64,000 bases of DNA from Anaerolineae bacterium (GTDB lineage: Bacteria > Chloroflexota > Anaerolineae > Aggregatilineales > Phototrophicaceae). Within the stretch, counting starts at the first letter, position 1, and each line of letters opens with the position of its first letter. Both the position numbers and the translations under genes were made by a program. Of the stretch, positions 27,879 to 36,118 are shown one piece after another. The stretch covers positions 558,001-622,000 of the forward strand of contig JAJEBY010000003.1 in NCBI GenBank assembly GCA_022822305.1, written 5' to 3'. The notes below the pieces were generated by a model. That model was not told where the DNA came from, did not search any database, and saw only the letters and a program-made list of their open reading frames with translations.

Positions 27879-28898
27879 TCAGTCATATTTCAAGACGATG
27901 CGACCTGTCACGCCCGCGCGCAAATCCGCCAGCGCCTCGTTGACACGATCGAGCGCATACTCGCGCCCGACGATCGAACGGAGTTTCCCGGCCGCATACA
28001 ATTCCAGGCAGCGGCGCAAGTCGTCGCGCCGACCGGCCCGCGTGCCGATGACCTCTTTTTCGTTCTGCGCCAGTTCCTTGCCGGCAAGCGGAAAATGCTC
28101 AGGCGTGTAACCGACGATGACCAGGCGTCCGGCCTGCCGCAACGCGTTGAATCCCACGCGCATGGTTTTCTCCAGCCCGACGACATCGATGGCGCGATCG
28201 ACGCCCATGCCGCCGGTCAACTCGTGAACCCGCGCCGCGAGATCATCATCCGCCGCCTTCAGAAAGTGACTCGCGCCCTGCTGACGCGCCCAATCGGCTT
28301 TCTCGGGATCAATATCGACGGCGATGACCTCGACGCCGGCCATGGACAGCATCTGCGTCACAATCGAGCCGACGCCGCCGATGCCGATCACCAGCGCGCT
28401 GTCGCCGATTCGCGCGTCCGCGCGATCAACCGCGTGCAACGCCGTCAGGCCGGCATCGCAGCATGTCGCGCCATCGACCCAGCTCACGCCTTCGGGCAAG
28501 CGAATCAACTGCTGCGCCGGCAAGCAGACATATTCGGCGTACCCGCCCGGCACATCCAGCACGCCGACGATGCCGCGCATATTGAGGCAGAGTTGATCGC
28601 GAAACCGGCGGCAATAAAAGCATGCGCAGCAAGTCACAAAATTGTAAACGGCGACCCGATCGCCGGGAGCGAAATCACTGACATCAGCCCCGACCTGCGC
28701 CACTTCGCCGGCGATCTCGTGTCCCATGATGAAGGGCAGATCGGGCGCGTAGCCGAAGCCGTCCAGCAGCTTGAGATCGGTGCCGTCAATGCCGCAGGCG
28801 CGCGCCTTGATCAACACCTCACCTGCGCAGGGGCTTGGCCGCGGCGCGTCTTCGATGCTCAGCGGCTGGCCTAGCGCGCGCAAGACCGCCGCTTTCAT
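27879..28898 (-). CDS. Zinc-dependent medium-chain alcohol dehydrogenase
   Basis: NAD(P)-dependent MDR alcohol/polyol dehydrogenase, 339 residues. The catalytic zinc site is at GHEIAGEV and the nearby Cys. The structural zinc lobe has four cysteines (CACFYCRRFRDQLC). The Rossmann motif is VIGIGGVGSIV, and the acidic residue at the end of the second strand (VIAVDIDPEKADWA) suggests NAD. The ATG at 28898 is preceded by GGAGGGG and overlaps the upstream stop by ATGA, so the longer frame is not used. Sorbitol/threonine-dehydrogenase-like substrates such as sugar acids or polyols are plausible given the cluster. Confidence 0.88.
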   Translation of the reverse strand: MKAAVLRALGQPLSIEDAPRPSPCAGEVLIKARACGIDGTDLKLLDGFGYAPDLPFIMGHEIAGEVAQVGADVSDFAPGDRVAVYNFVTCCACFYCRRFRDQLCLNMRGIVGVLDVPGGYAEYVCLPAQQLIRLPEGVSWVDGATCCDAGLTALHAVDRADARIGDSALVIGIGGVGSIVTQMLSMAGVEVIAVDIDPEKADWARQQGASHFLKAADDDLAARVHELTGGMGVDRAIDVVGLEKTMRVGFNALRQAGRLVIVGYTPEHFPLAGKELAQNEKEVIGTRAGRRDDLRRCLELYAAGKLRSIVGREYALDRVNEALADLRAGVTGRIVLKYD

Positions 28899-29728
28899 AG
28901 CAGCCCCTCCGCTTCGTCCAGGCCGATCTCGATCAGCGCCGCGCGGTAAACCGGCAGACCCCATAGATAGCCGCGCTCGGGCACGGGGTAGCCGTACATA
29001 TCCAGGGTCGAGGCGCCGGCGAATCCAATCTCGACCAGCGCGCGATTGATGGCGCTCAAATCCAGCACGCCTTTGCCCGGTGGATAATGCAATTCGCTGG
29101 TGACGCCATCGGTATCGGAATAATGCAAATGTTCGATGCGCCCGCCCAACTGATATATCGCATCGATATAGGTATCAGGCTGACCCACGCCATAATGACA
29201 GAAATCGAACAGTATGCCGAAATAATCGCGATCCAGCTGATCGCAGAGCTGCATCATGAAGTCGTTGTCCATGCCCAGCGTGAAGGGATGCGGCTCGGCG
29301 GTGAAGCGCACGCCCTTGGGACGGGCATAATCGATCGCCTCGCTAAAGAGGCTGACCAGGGCGGCCAGCAGGTCGGCATCGGGCATGTCGCTGCCTGCGG
29401 GCCGCGCGCCTTCCCAGACCATGACATCGCTGACGCCCAATTCCAGCGCATAATCGACATCTTCCTTGAGACCGGCCAGCGTCCTGTCGTAATTGGCGCC
29501 CGAGCCAAAGGGCTGGAAATAATCGGCGCCGACCACGTTCAAGCCCCAAAGCTCCAGACCCAGCTCGGCGGCGAAATCGCGAAACTGTCGCATCAGCGCC
29601 GGCGTGCGACAGCCGACCAGGTGATCCTTCCACATCTCCACCGCGTTGCAGCCCGCCGCCGCCAAGCGCTGACAAGCCTCCTCCACGGTGTAGTCTTGAA
29701 AGGTGATAGAATTGCCACAGAGACGCAT
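28895..29728 (-). CDS. Sugar phosphate isomerase/epimerase (TIM barrel, AP_endonuc_2 type)
   Basis: Xylose-isomerase-like TIM barrel protein of 277 residues. Opens with SITFQDYTVEEACQRLAAAGCNAVEMW, typical of the family. Metal ligands are probably E185-region and H residues in RFTAEPHPFTLGMD, GILFDFCHYGVGQPD and IEHLHYSDTD. These barrels act as isomerases, epimerases or dehydratases on sugars, inositols or keto acids. It lies 3 nt after the Ldh-family gene and overlaps the dehydrogenase start by 4 nt, so the three are tightly coupled. Confidence 0.83.
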   Translation of the reverse strand: MRLCGNSITFQDYTVEEACQRLAAAGCNAVEMWKDHLVGCRTPALMRQFRDFAAELGLELWGLNVVGADYFQPFGSGANYDRTLAGLKEDVDYALELGVSDVMVWEGARPAGSDMPDADLLAALVSLFSEAIDYARPKGVRFTAEPHPFTLGMDNDFMMQLCDQLDRDYFGILFDFCHYGVGQPDTYIDAIYQLGGRIEHLHYSDTDGVTSELHYPPGKGVLDLSAINRALVEIGFAGASTLDMYGYPVPERGYLWGLPVYRAALIEIGLDEAEGLL

Positions 29729-29731
29729 CGC

Positions 29732-30787
29732 TCACGCTCCTTCCAGGTCGACGCCCAGTTCGTCGGCCAGCGCCGCTATATCAGCCCACAACGCCTCCGG
29801 CAGCTCGATGCCAGCTCGTTTTCGCAGCAGGGCTGCCCGATATTCCGGCTCGCCCGGAAACAGCACTTCGCTGAAACCGGGGCGCGGCCGCGACGACTTC
29901 ACGTGAGCGATCAGCCCGCGCGTCCGCCGCTTGAAGTCATCGACATCGTCGAAGGCCGCGATATTCATCACTTGAAAGAGTACGCCGTTGCCAAAAGATT
30001 CACTCTCGTCGCTGACATATCCGGCGCCGGTCAAGCCACCGGCCAACATCTCGATCATCACCCCAAGCGCGTAGCCCTTGTGCCCGGCCCCCGCGCCCAG
30101 CGGCAAGATGGCGCCGCGCGGCGGATCATAGAAATCGTTGACATCCCGCGAAGGCTGCCCCGCGGCATCGATGATGACATCCGGCGGCAGCGGCGCGTTC
30201 CGATAATGATAATCGCGCAGTTTGCCTTCCGGCATCACGGAAGCCGTGATATCGACCATGATCTGCCAGTCCAGCCCGCTCGGCGCCGCGAACGCCAGCG
30301 GCGTCGGCGTGAAGCGACCATCCATGCCGCCCCAGGGCGCCACGCTGCCCATATGATCGGTCTGCGAATTGACAAAAGCCGTCCCGATCATATCGGCCGC
30401 AGCCGCCATCAAGACATACTCGCCCAGACGCCCGACATGCGGACAATTACGCAGGGCGATCATGCCGATGCCCTGCGCCGCCGCTTTGGCAATCGCCAAT
30501 TCCATCGCCTCGCGCGCGGCCACCTGTCCCCAGGTCCGGCGCGCGTCGATGGATGCCGTGCAGGCGGTTTCGCGGATAATGAGCGTATCGGCGGCGGGAT
30601 CAACGTGTCCCTGCCGCACCTGATTGACATATTGCGGCAAGCGCATCACGCCATGCGAATCGTGTCCGGCCAGATTGGCCCGCACCAAGGTATCGCTCAC
30701 CCAGAACGAGCGCTCATGCGGCGACCCCACCGCATTGAGAAGCGCCGTGCCGATCTCCCGCATTTTGTCCGCGCTGATGTTGGGCAT
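29732..30787 (-). CDS. Ldh-family (malate/L-lactate dehydrogenase-like) oxidoreductase
   Basis: NAD(P)H-dependent oxidoreductase of the LDH2/MDH2 family (ComC, YlbC, YiaK relatives), 351 residues. Family motifs include GHDSHGVMRLPQY (about 41-53), AIAKAAAQGIGMIALRNCPHVGRLG, the glycine-rich GAILPLGAGAGHKGYALGVMIEML and the final FPGEPE block. Members reduce 2-keto acids such as 2,3-diketogulonate, oxaloglycolate or sulfopyruvate. It lies between an aldolase and an isomerase, which points to a 2-keto or 2-hydroxy acid intermediate in the pathway. Confidence 0.88.
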   Translation of the reverse strand: MPNISADKMREIGTALLNAVGSPHERSFWVSDTLVRANLAGHDSHGVMRLPQYVNQVRQGHVDPAADTLIIRETACTASIDARRTWGQVAAREAMELAIAKAAAQGIGMIALRNCPHVGRLGEYVLMAAAADMIGTAFVNSQTDHMGSVAPWGGMDGRFTPTPLAFAAPSGLDWQIMVDITASVMPEGKLRDYHYRNAPLPPDVIIDAAGQPSRDVNDFYDPPRGAILPLGAGAGHKGYALGVMIEMLAGGLTGAGYVSDESESFGNGVLFQVMNIAAFDDVDDFKRRTRGLIAHVKSSRPRPGFSEVLFPGEPEYRAALLRKRAGIELPEALWADIAALADELGVDLEGA

Positions 30788-30841
30788 ATCGTCGCCTAAT
30801 CTCTCATCAATCTACAATGCTCGAAAGTTTCGCCTCGGATT

Positions 30842-31627
30842 TCAGTCGCCGGTCCGCTCGCGGAAATACGTCAGCATCCGCCGCGCGCCCGCTTGAATGA
30901 AACGATCGTCAGTGCCCATGGGCAAGATGCTGATGCCCTGCTCCATCAGCGTCTCAATGCCAAATGGACCGTCTTCAGCGCCGACCGCCGGCGGCAATCC
31001 GGAAATCAACGGCATGGAGACTGCCAACGCTTTATCACAAACGCTCCGAATGGCGGCCAATACACGCGGATGATCCTGCTGCGGCAGCAATCCCATACTC
31101 GCGCACAGGTCCATCGGTCCGAAGAGCAAGGCATCCACGCCCTCAACTTGCAAAATGGCGTCGATGTCGTTGACGGCAGCGATCGTTTCCATCATCAGCA
31201 CCACCATCGTACGCTCGTTGGCATTGAGGAAATACTCGGTCTCGTCGTGGCCATAACGCCCGGCCCGGCGCGGGCCCGTGCCGCGGATGCCCATCGGCGG
31301 GTATTTGCAGGCGGCGACCGCCTGACGCGCCTCGGCGGCGCTGTGGATATGCGGGATGATGACGCCGGTCGCGCCCATATCCAGCACGCGCTTGATATGA
31401 AAAGCATCGTTGCCCGGGACGCGCACAATCGCCGGCACATCGCCCAAGCCGATCAGCAGGCTCTGCAGCGATTGCAAATCGATCGCGCCATGCTCGGTGT
31501 CAATGCCCACCCAATCCAGACCGAGGTCGCGCACGACTTCGGCAACGGTGATATCGGTGAGCGTGATCCACATCCACGCGCTCGGTTCGCCGCGCCGCCA
31601 TTTGGCTCTCAACTCCAATGAATTCAT
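30842..31627 (-). CDS. HpcH/HpaI-family aldolase
   Basis: Class II, metal-dependent pyruvate aldolase of the HpcH/HpaI family, 261 residues. It has DTEHG at 43-47 (catalytic His), the RVPGND strand, GATGVIIPHI at 85-94 and the GPMDL loop, all standard. Relatives cleave 2-keto-3-deoxy sugar acids (RhmA, GarL) or 4-hydroxy-2-keto dicarboxylates to pyruvate plus an aldehyde. The ATG at 31627 has GAGGA five bases upstream. The first 28 bp of this start region are duplicated 250 bp upstream (see repeat entry), so a decoy start exists at 31877. Confidence 0.88.
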   Translation of the reverse strand: MNSLELRAKWRRGEPSAWMWITLTDITVAEVVRDLGLDWVGIDTEHGAIDLQSLQSLLIGLGDVPAIVRVPGNDAFHIKRVLDMGATGVIIPHIHSAAEARQAVAACKYPPMGIRGTGPRRAGRYGHDETEYFLNANERTMVVLMMETIAAVNDIDAILQVEGVDALLFGPMDLCASMGLLPQQDHPRVLAAIRSVCDKALAVSMPLISGLPPAVGAEDGPFGIETLMEQGISILPMGTDDRFIQAGARRMLTYFRERTGD

Positions 31628-31888
31628 ATTGTCCTCACTTCCGGCGGGTCTACCCCACGCCAACGCCTCTCCAAGTCATTAGCTGACAAGCGGAAAAGTT
31701 TTTCCGCCCCATCCCCGAATCATCCGGAAAGAGCGACTCGACGATGAATTTGCTTGATATCGCGTGTAAACGTTCGTTTGCGAACAGAGCATTCCAACCC
31801 TCGTTGTTAGCGCTCCCCCTCCCTAGCTGGCTGGGGAGGGGGCTGGGGGTGGGGTTGAACAACTCCAATGAATTCATACTGTCCTCAC
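31611..31888. repeat. About 222-bp repeat-bearing insertion flanked by 28-bp direct repeats
   Basis: A 28-bp sequence (begins AACTCCAATGAATTC) occurs at 31611-31638 and 31861-31888 with one mismatch (A to C). Between them lies non-coding sequence with a CCCTCCC stem-loop (31811-31858) and a GACTCGACGATG module that recurs at about 33969. The duplicated part contains the ribosome binding site and first codons of the aldolase gene. So the insertion left a decoy start (MNSLEL... open for 75 codons) plus a working copy. Confidence 0.75.
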
Positions 31889-32682
31889 GTTTGCGCGTTC
31901 ATGTGAATAAGCTGCTCGTCAGTGACCATCGGCAGCGGACGCAGATGCAACCCGCCATCGACGACGAACTCGGCACCGGTCGTATAAGGACTGAGCCAAT
32001 CCGCCAGCAGCAGCAGGGCCGTCGCCCCCAGCTCCTGCGTCGATCCGAAGCGGCGCAGCGGAATCTGCGCCCGCAAGATCGCTTCCTTCTCGGCGCTGAT
32101 GCCTTCCGTCAGCGGCGTGACAAAATGCCCGGGCACGAGTAAATTAACGCGAATGCCGTGCGGCGCCATCTCCAGCGCCAGCGCATTCTTGAAGACGCGC
32201 AGCCCGGTCTTGGAGATGTGATAGGCCGCCTCGCCGTAAGCCTGGTTGAATTGCGCGGTCGAACCGACGATGAGAATACTGCCGCCGCCGCGCGCGATCA
32301 TGTGCTTGCAGATCTCGCGGCAAGCCCAAAGACAAGCTGACAGATTGGTATCAATCGTCGCCTGCCAAGCCGCCGTCGTCAGGCGCGTGATCGGCTGATG
32401 TATGGCGATGGCGGCATTGTTGACGTAGAGATCAATCGCGCCCAACGCTTCAATTGCGCCCTCGACCATAGCCCTCACATCCGCTTCGAGGCTGACATCG
32501 GCGCGCAGATGCAGCGCTCGCACGCCGTAGCTCTCGATTTCCCGCAGCGCTTCGTCTTCGGCGCGATTGCTGGCGATGGCGATATTGACGCCTTCCGCCG
32601 CCAAAGCCCGGGCGATCGCGCGTCCGATGCCGCTGCCGCCGCCGGTGATCAGCGCGTTCAAGCCGCGCAGCCCGCTCTCCAT
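31885..32682 (-). CDS. SDR-family oxidoreductase
   Basis: NAD(P)-dependent classical short-chain dehydrogenase/reductase of 265 residues. The dinucleotide motif is TGGGSGIG (13-20), the NNAA motif is VNNAAI, the catalytic residues are S in IVGSTAQ and Y, K in YHISK, and the C-terminus has GIRVNLLVPG. The ATG at 32682 shares its A with the TGA of the ATPase gene, so an in-frame GTG at 32685 is less likely. It could oxidise the imported sugar in the first step (aldose or polyol dehydrogenase). Its stop lies inside the duplicated ribosome-binding region of the downstream insertion. Confidence 0.88.
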   Translation of the reverse strand: MESGLRGLNALITGGGSGIGRAIARALAAEGVNIAIASNRAEDEALREIESYGVRALHLRADVSLEADVRAMVEGAIEALGAIDLYVNNAAIAIHQPITRLTTAAWQATIDTNLSACLWACREICKHMIARGGGSILIVGSTAQFNQAYGEAAYHISKTGLRVFKNALALEMAPHGIRVNLLVPGHFVTPLTEGISAEKEAILRAQIPLRRFGSTQELGATALLLLADWLSPYTTGAEFVVDGGLHLRPLPMVTDEQLIHMNAQT

Positions 32683-33800
32683 CACGCCGGTTCCGCCGCT
32701 GAGAATTGCAGAAGCGAATCTTCCGTTTCGGCATTGAAGAGATGCATCTTGGCGCCGTCAAAGTGAAGATGACAGGTATCTCCGACTTGCGCCGATTCCA
32801 GCGCGTCAACGATGACGCCGAAGAGCTGTTCGCCGACGCGCGCGAAGATCAGGTCGCGGCTGCCCAAGGCCTCCACCAACTCAACTTCGCCCGTGACCGT
32901 ATTCTCCGCCGGCGCCGCTACCAGTCGGATCGCTTCCGGTCGGATGCCCCAGATCACCTGATCGCCCCGCATCCGCCGCAAGCCGGCCGCAAAGCGATCG
33001 GGCAATCTCAACTCAAAGCCCGGCAGCTCGGCGCGGAATCCGCCGTCGTCACCGGCGCGCGCCCTTCCCCGCAGCATATTCATGCTGGGCGTGCCGACAA
33101 AATTGGCCACGAAGGCGTTGCGCGGCGCGAAGAATACCTCGTGCGGCGTGCCGACTTGCTGGATATCGCCTTGATTCATCACGATGATTTTATCGCCCAG
33201 CGTCATCGCTTCTTCCTGATCGTGGGTGACGAAGATGAAAGTCGTGCCGGTATCCTGATGCAGCCGCTTGATCTCGGTGCGCAATTGCACGCGCAGCTTG
33301 GCGTCCAAATTGCTCAGCGGCTCGTCCATCAGGAAGACTTCCGGCCGCCGCACCATCGCCCGCGCCAGCGCCACCCGCTGCGCCTCGCCGCCGCTGACCT
33401 GTCGCACGCCTCGTTCCAGCAGATGATCGATATTGACCAGGCGCGCCATTTCGCGCACCGTTTGATCAATCGCCTTGCGATCCATCTTGATCGCATGCAG
33501 TGGAAAGGCGATATTGTCGTAGACGTTCATGGTGGGATACATGCTGAAATTCTGGAAGACCATGGCCACGCGGCGATCCTTGGGCGCCAAATCGGTGATG
33601 TCGCGATCGGCAATGGTGATGCGCCCGCTATCCGGCTGTTCCAGCCCGGCGATCATGCGCAAGGTCGTGGTCTTGCCACAACCCGACGGACCCAGCAGCA
33701 CCGCCAGTTCGCCATCGTCGATGACGAGATTGATGCGATTGACGGCCGCCCGCTCCGAATTTGCGAAGTTCTTCACCAGGTCATTGAGTACGACTTTCAT
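32682..33800 (-). CDS. Sugar ABC transporter ATPase (UgpC/MsmK type)
   Basis: ATPase of CUT1 sugar importers, 372 residues. Walker A is GPSGCGKTT at 37-45, the Q-loop is in VAMVFQNFSMYPTMNVYDNI, the signature is VSGGEAQRV, Walker B is VFLMDEPLSNLD, and the H-loop is FVTHDQEEA. A C-terminal TOBE/OB-fold extension (about 240-372) defines the MalK/UgpC subfamily. It is the only such ATPase in the window, and two more CUT1 permease sets (58.7-61.8 kb and 63.3 kb) have none nearby, so it may serve several transporters, as MsiK does in actinomycetes. That sharing is an inference. Confidence 0.93.
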   Translation of the reverse strand: MKVVLNDLVKNFANSERAAVNRINLVIDDGELAVLLGPSGCGKTTTLRMIAGLEQPDSGRITIADRDITDLAPKDRRVAMVFQNFSMYPTMNVYDNIAFPLHAIKMDRKAIDQTVREMARLVNIDHLLERGVRQVSGGEAQRVALARAMVRRPEVFLMDEPLSNLDAKLRVQLRTEIKRLHQDTGTTFIFVTHDQEEAMTLGDKIIVMNQGDIQQVGTPHEVFFAPRNAFVANFVGTPSMNMLRGRARAGDDGGFRAELPGFELRLPDRFAAGLRRMRGDQVIWGIRPEAIRLVAAPAENTVTGEVELVEALGSRDLIFARVGEQLFGVIVDALESAQVGDTCHLHFDGAKMHLFNAETEDSLLQFSAAEPA

Positions 33801-33864
33801 AAGGTTTGCCTACGCCAGATTTCCTACTATCAGCGGCATTTCATATTGAACTTGAATGTAATTC

Positions 33865-34088
33865 GGGCGATCCGTCGGGTCGCCCCTACAAGGCATGTCC
33901 GGTACTAGGCGCCAGCCGCGCATTTTTCTACCCCTTCCCCGGCCCTTCCCCATTGCAATGGGGAAGGGTGACTCGACGATGGATTTGCGAGAACGACGTG
34001 AGAAAATAACTCTATCGAGCATTAACCCCATCGTCAGTGATCGCGCCCCCTCTCCACTTGTGGGAGAGGGGGCCGGGGGTGAGGGGGC
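33865..34088. repeat. Composite repeat block between permease and ATPase genes
   Basis: Contains, in order, a GGGCGATCC/GGGTCGCCC palindrome (33865-33886), a TACAAGGCATGTCCGGTACT end module (33887-33907), a CCCTTCCCC stem-loop (about 33934-33968), the GACTCGACGATGGATTTGC module and a second stem-loop (about 34047-34080). It interrupts the operon between two co-directional genes without an evident promoter. No gene is inside. Confidence 0.65.
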
Positions 34089-34090
34089 CA

Positions 34091-34930
34091 TCATTCCAAT
34101 ATCCCAAAGGTCAAGCCTTTGACCAATTGCCGGCGCAAGATAATCGTCAGCACGATGACCGGCACCATAATGATCAGATTGACCGCGAACAAATTGCCCC
34201 ATTCCACGCGCGTCCGCACGATGTACGTGCCCGCCGACATCGGCAGGGTGCTGGTGCGATTGCCCGACAGAATCAACGCCAGGAAAAACTCGTTCCAGGC
34301 GAAGATGAAATTGAGAATCGCCGTGGCGACGATGCCGGGCCAAACCACCGGCAGCACCACGCGCAGCAGCGCTCCCAGCCGCGTATAACCTTCCACCATG
34401 GCGCTCTCTTCCATGGCTGCCGGCAACTCCACAAAATAGCCGCGCATCATCCAGATAACCAGCGGCAGCAGAAAGGTCTGATAGGTGATGATGAGACCGG
34501 GATAGGTATCGCGCAGGCCGATGTTCAAGCCGCGCTCGAGAAAGAGAAACATGGCATAAAAGGGCAAGCCGACCACGATGGGCGGGATCATGCGCAGCGA
34601 GATCAGCCATTGCATCAGCGCCTTCGAGCCACGGAAGCGAAAACGCGCGAAAGCATAAGCCGCCGGCACGCCCAGCAGCAGCGCGATGATGACCGAGCCG
34701 CTCGAGATGATCAAACTGTTGCGCAGGTACTGCCAACCCTTGCGCTGAATGAATACGAATTCGAAGTTCTCCAGCGTCGGCTCGAAGATCCAGGTCGGCG
34801 GACTGGATACCCAGATGATCTGCGGCTTGAAAGCGGTGATGCTGCCGAAGAGCACGGGAATCAAGACCAGCGCCGCCAAGGCGATCAAGATGACATAAGC
34901 CAGGGCGCGCTCGGAAGTCGGTACGCGCAT
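34091..34930 (-). CDS. Sugar ABC transporter permease (MalG type)
   Basis: CUT1 permease, 279 residues, six membrane helices starting with YVILIALAALVLIPVLFGSI. The docking EAA loop is ELPAAMEESAMVEGYTRLGALLRVVLPVVWPG (the E-S-A-M-x-E-G core). The family segment AFKPQIIWVSSPPTWIFEPTLENF follows helix 1, and the tail ends KGLTFGILE as in most MalG-like proteins. It is encoded 7 nt after the MalF-type gene and forms the channel with it. The repeat block starts 3 nt after its stop. Confidence 0.92.
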   Translation of the reverse strand: MRVPTSERALAYVILIALAALVLIPVLFGSITAFKPQIIWVSSPPTWIFEPTLENFEFVFIQRKGWQYLRNSLIISSGSVIIALLLGVPAAYAFARFRFRGSKALMQWLISLRMIPPIVVGLPFYAMFLFLERGLNIGLRDTYPGLIITYQTFLLPLVIWMMRGYFVELPAAMEESAMVEGYTRLGALLRVVLPVVWPGIVATAILNFIFAWNEFFLALILSGNRTSTLPMSAGTYIVRTRVEWGNLFAVNLIIMVPVIVLTIILRRQLVKGLTFGILE

Positions 34931-34937
34931 AACCTTC

Positions 34938-35864
34938 TTACGAATCCCCCACTTCTCGAAACAGATAGCGGAACATCACAGCGGATATCAATCCGATCAC
35001 CAGCAGCATCAGGATCGAACCGGCCGCCGCCCGGCTCAGCTTGTTGAAGGTGAATGCCGTGCGATACAAATAGAGGCTGAGCGTTTCCGTGGTCAGCGCC
35101 GGACCGCCGTCGGTCATCACGCGCACGAGATCAAAGGTGCGGAAGGCATCGACCGTGCGCAGCAGCAGCGCAACCAGAATCACCGGCCGCAGCAGCGGCA
35201 ATGTGATGCGCCGGAAGATCATCCAGGAGGATACGCCTTCCAGCCGCGCCGATTCGTAGGGCGCGCGCGGCAGCGTCGCCATGCCGGCTTCGATGATCAG
35301 AAACACCAGCGGATACCACTGCCAGATATCGACCAGCACCACCGTCATGCGCGCCGTGGCCGCTTGCGCCAGGAAGGTCTGCTCGGGAATGTTAACCAGG
35401 TCGAGAAACCAGTTGATCAAGCCGAAGAGCGGATCGAGCATCCAGTTCCACATCAGCCCGACCACGATCGGCGCCATGGTGATGGGGATGATCAAAATCA
35501 GACGCAGCAAGTCCTTGCCGACGGTGATGCGCCGGATCAGCAGCGCCACGCCGAAACCCAGCGCGAATGACCCCGACACTGAAAAAACGACATAATATAG
35601 CGTGTTAAAAGTGCTTTCGATGAAATCATCGTTGGTGAGCATGCGCTCGAAATTTTGAAGTCCCACGAAGGGCCGCGACTGCGATGCGAAGGTGACGCGA
35701 AAGAATGAGACGCCGGTGGAAAAGATGATGGGATAAATGACGACGGTCAGAATGATCAGCAGCGCCGGAGCGATGAAGAACCAGTGCTTATAGCGCTGCG
35801 TCGCGCGATACAGCCGCGTGGAGAAGGATTGGTCGGCCCGTCCCGTTGCGCCGGTCGCTGTCAT
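34938..35864 (-). CDS. Sugar ABC transporter permease (MalF type)
   Basis: CUT1 permease of 308 residues. Opens with a cytoplasmic tail and helix WFFIAPALLIILTVVIYPIIFS, then VSFFRVTF...FVGLQNFERMLTNDDF, the usual extracytoplasmic segment. The docking loop is LPRAPYESARLEGVSSWMIFRRITLPLLRPV. Pairs with the MalG-type protein downstream. It is the first permease gene after the binding-protein gene; a repeat block of about 250 bp lies between them, which could reduce permease expression relative to binding protein. Confidence 0.92.
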   Translation of the reverse strand: MTATGATGRADQSFSTRLYRATQRYKHWFFIAPALLIILTVVIYPIIFSTGVSFFRVTFASQSRPFVGLQNFERMLTNDDFIESTFNTLYYVVFSVSGSFALGFGVALLIRRITVGKDLLRLILIIPITMAPIVVGLMWNWMLDPLFGLINWFLDLVNIPEQTFLAQAATARMTVVLVDIWQWYPLVFLIIEAGMATLPRAPYESARLEGVSSWMIFRRITLPLLRPVILVALLLRTVDAFRTFDLVRVMTDGGPALTTETLSLYLYRTAFTFNKLSRAAAGSILMLLVIGLISAVMFRYLFREVGDS

Positions 35865-35903
35865 GGGCGAGGTCTCCGTGCCCGCAAGTGTGTTGGCGAT
35901 TGC

Positions 35904-36085
35904 GGGCGACCCAATGGGTCGCCCCTACAATGCTTGTCCGATAATGCGCTAATTCTCACTCGACGTTGGTCTACTTAATCCCGTATACCAACCGGGGGAG
36001 ACATTTTCCGCCGATTTCGGGCGTCGTCGATACGTAGCCCCCCTCTCCAATGCGTTGGGGAGGGGGGTCTGGGGGGAGGGGTTGA
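35904..36085. repeat. Palindrome, end module and stem-loop block
   Basis: A perfect GGGCGACCC/GGGTCGCCC palindrome (35904-35924) is followed by CTACAATGCTTGTCCGATAA (35925-35944) and a CCCCTCTCC/GGGGAGGGG stem-loop (about 36039-36070). It lies between the binding-protein gene and the permeases. There is no gene in this 254-bp gap. Confidence 0.65.
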
Positions 36086-36118
36086 CCAAGCGTCGGCAGG
36101 CCCCTCCCCTTGAATTGC

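Noticed and set aside
31650..31877. 75-codon frame MNSLEL... as a real gene
   Set aside because: Only its first codons derive from the aldolase start; the rest runs through the inserted repeat and stem-loop.
33810..34736. 308-codon frame across the permease and repeat block
   Set aside because: It is an out-of-frame reading of the MalG-type gene extended through repeats.
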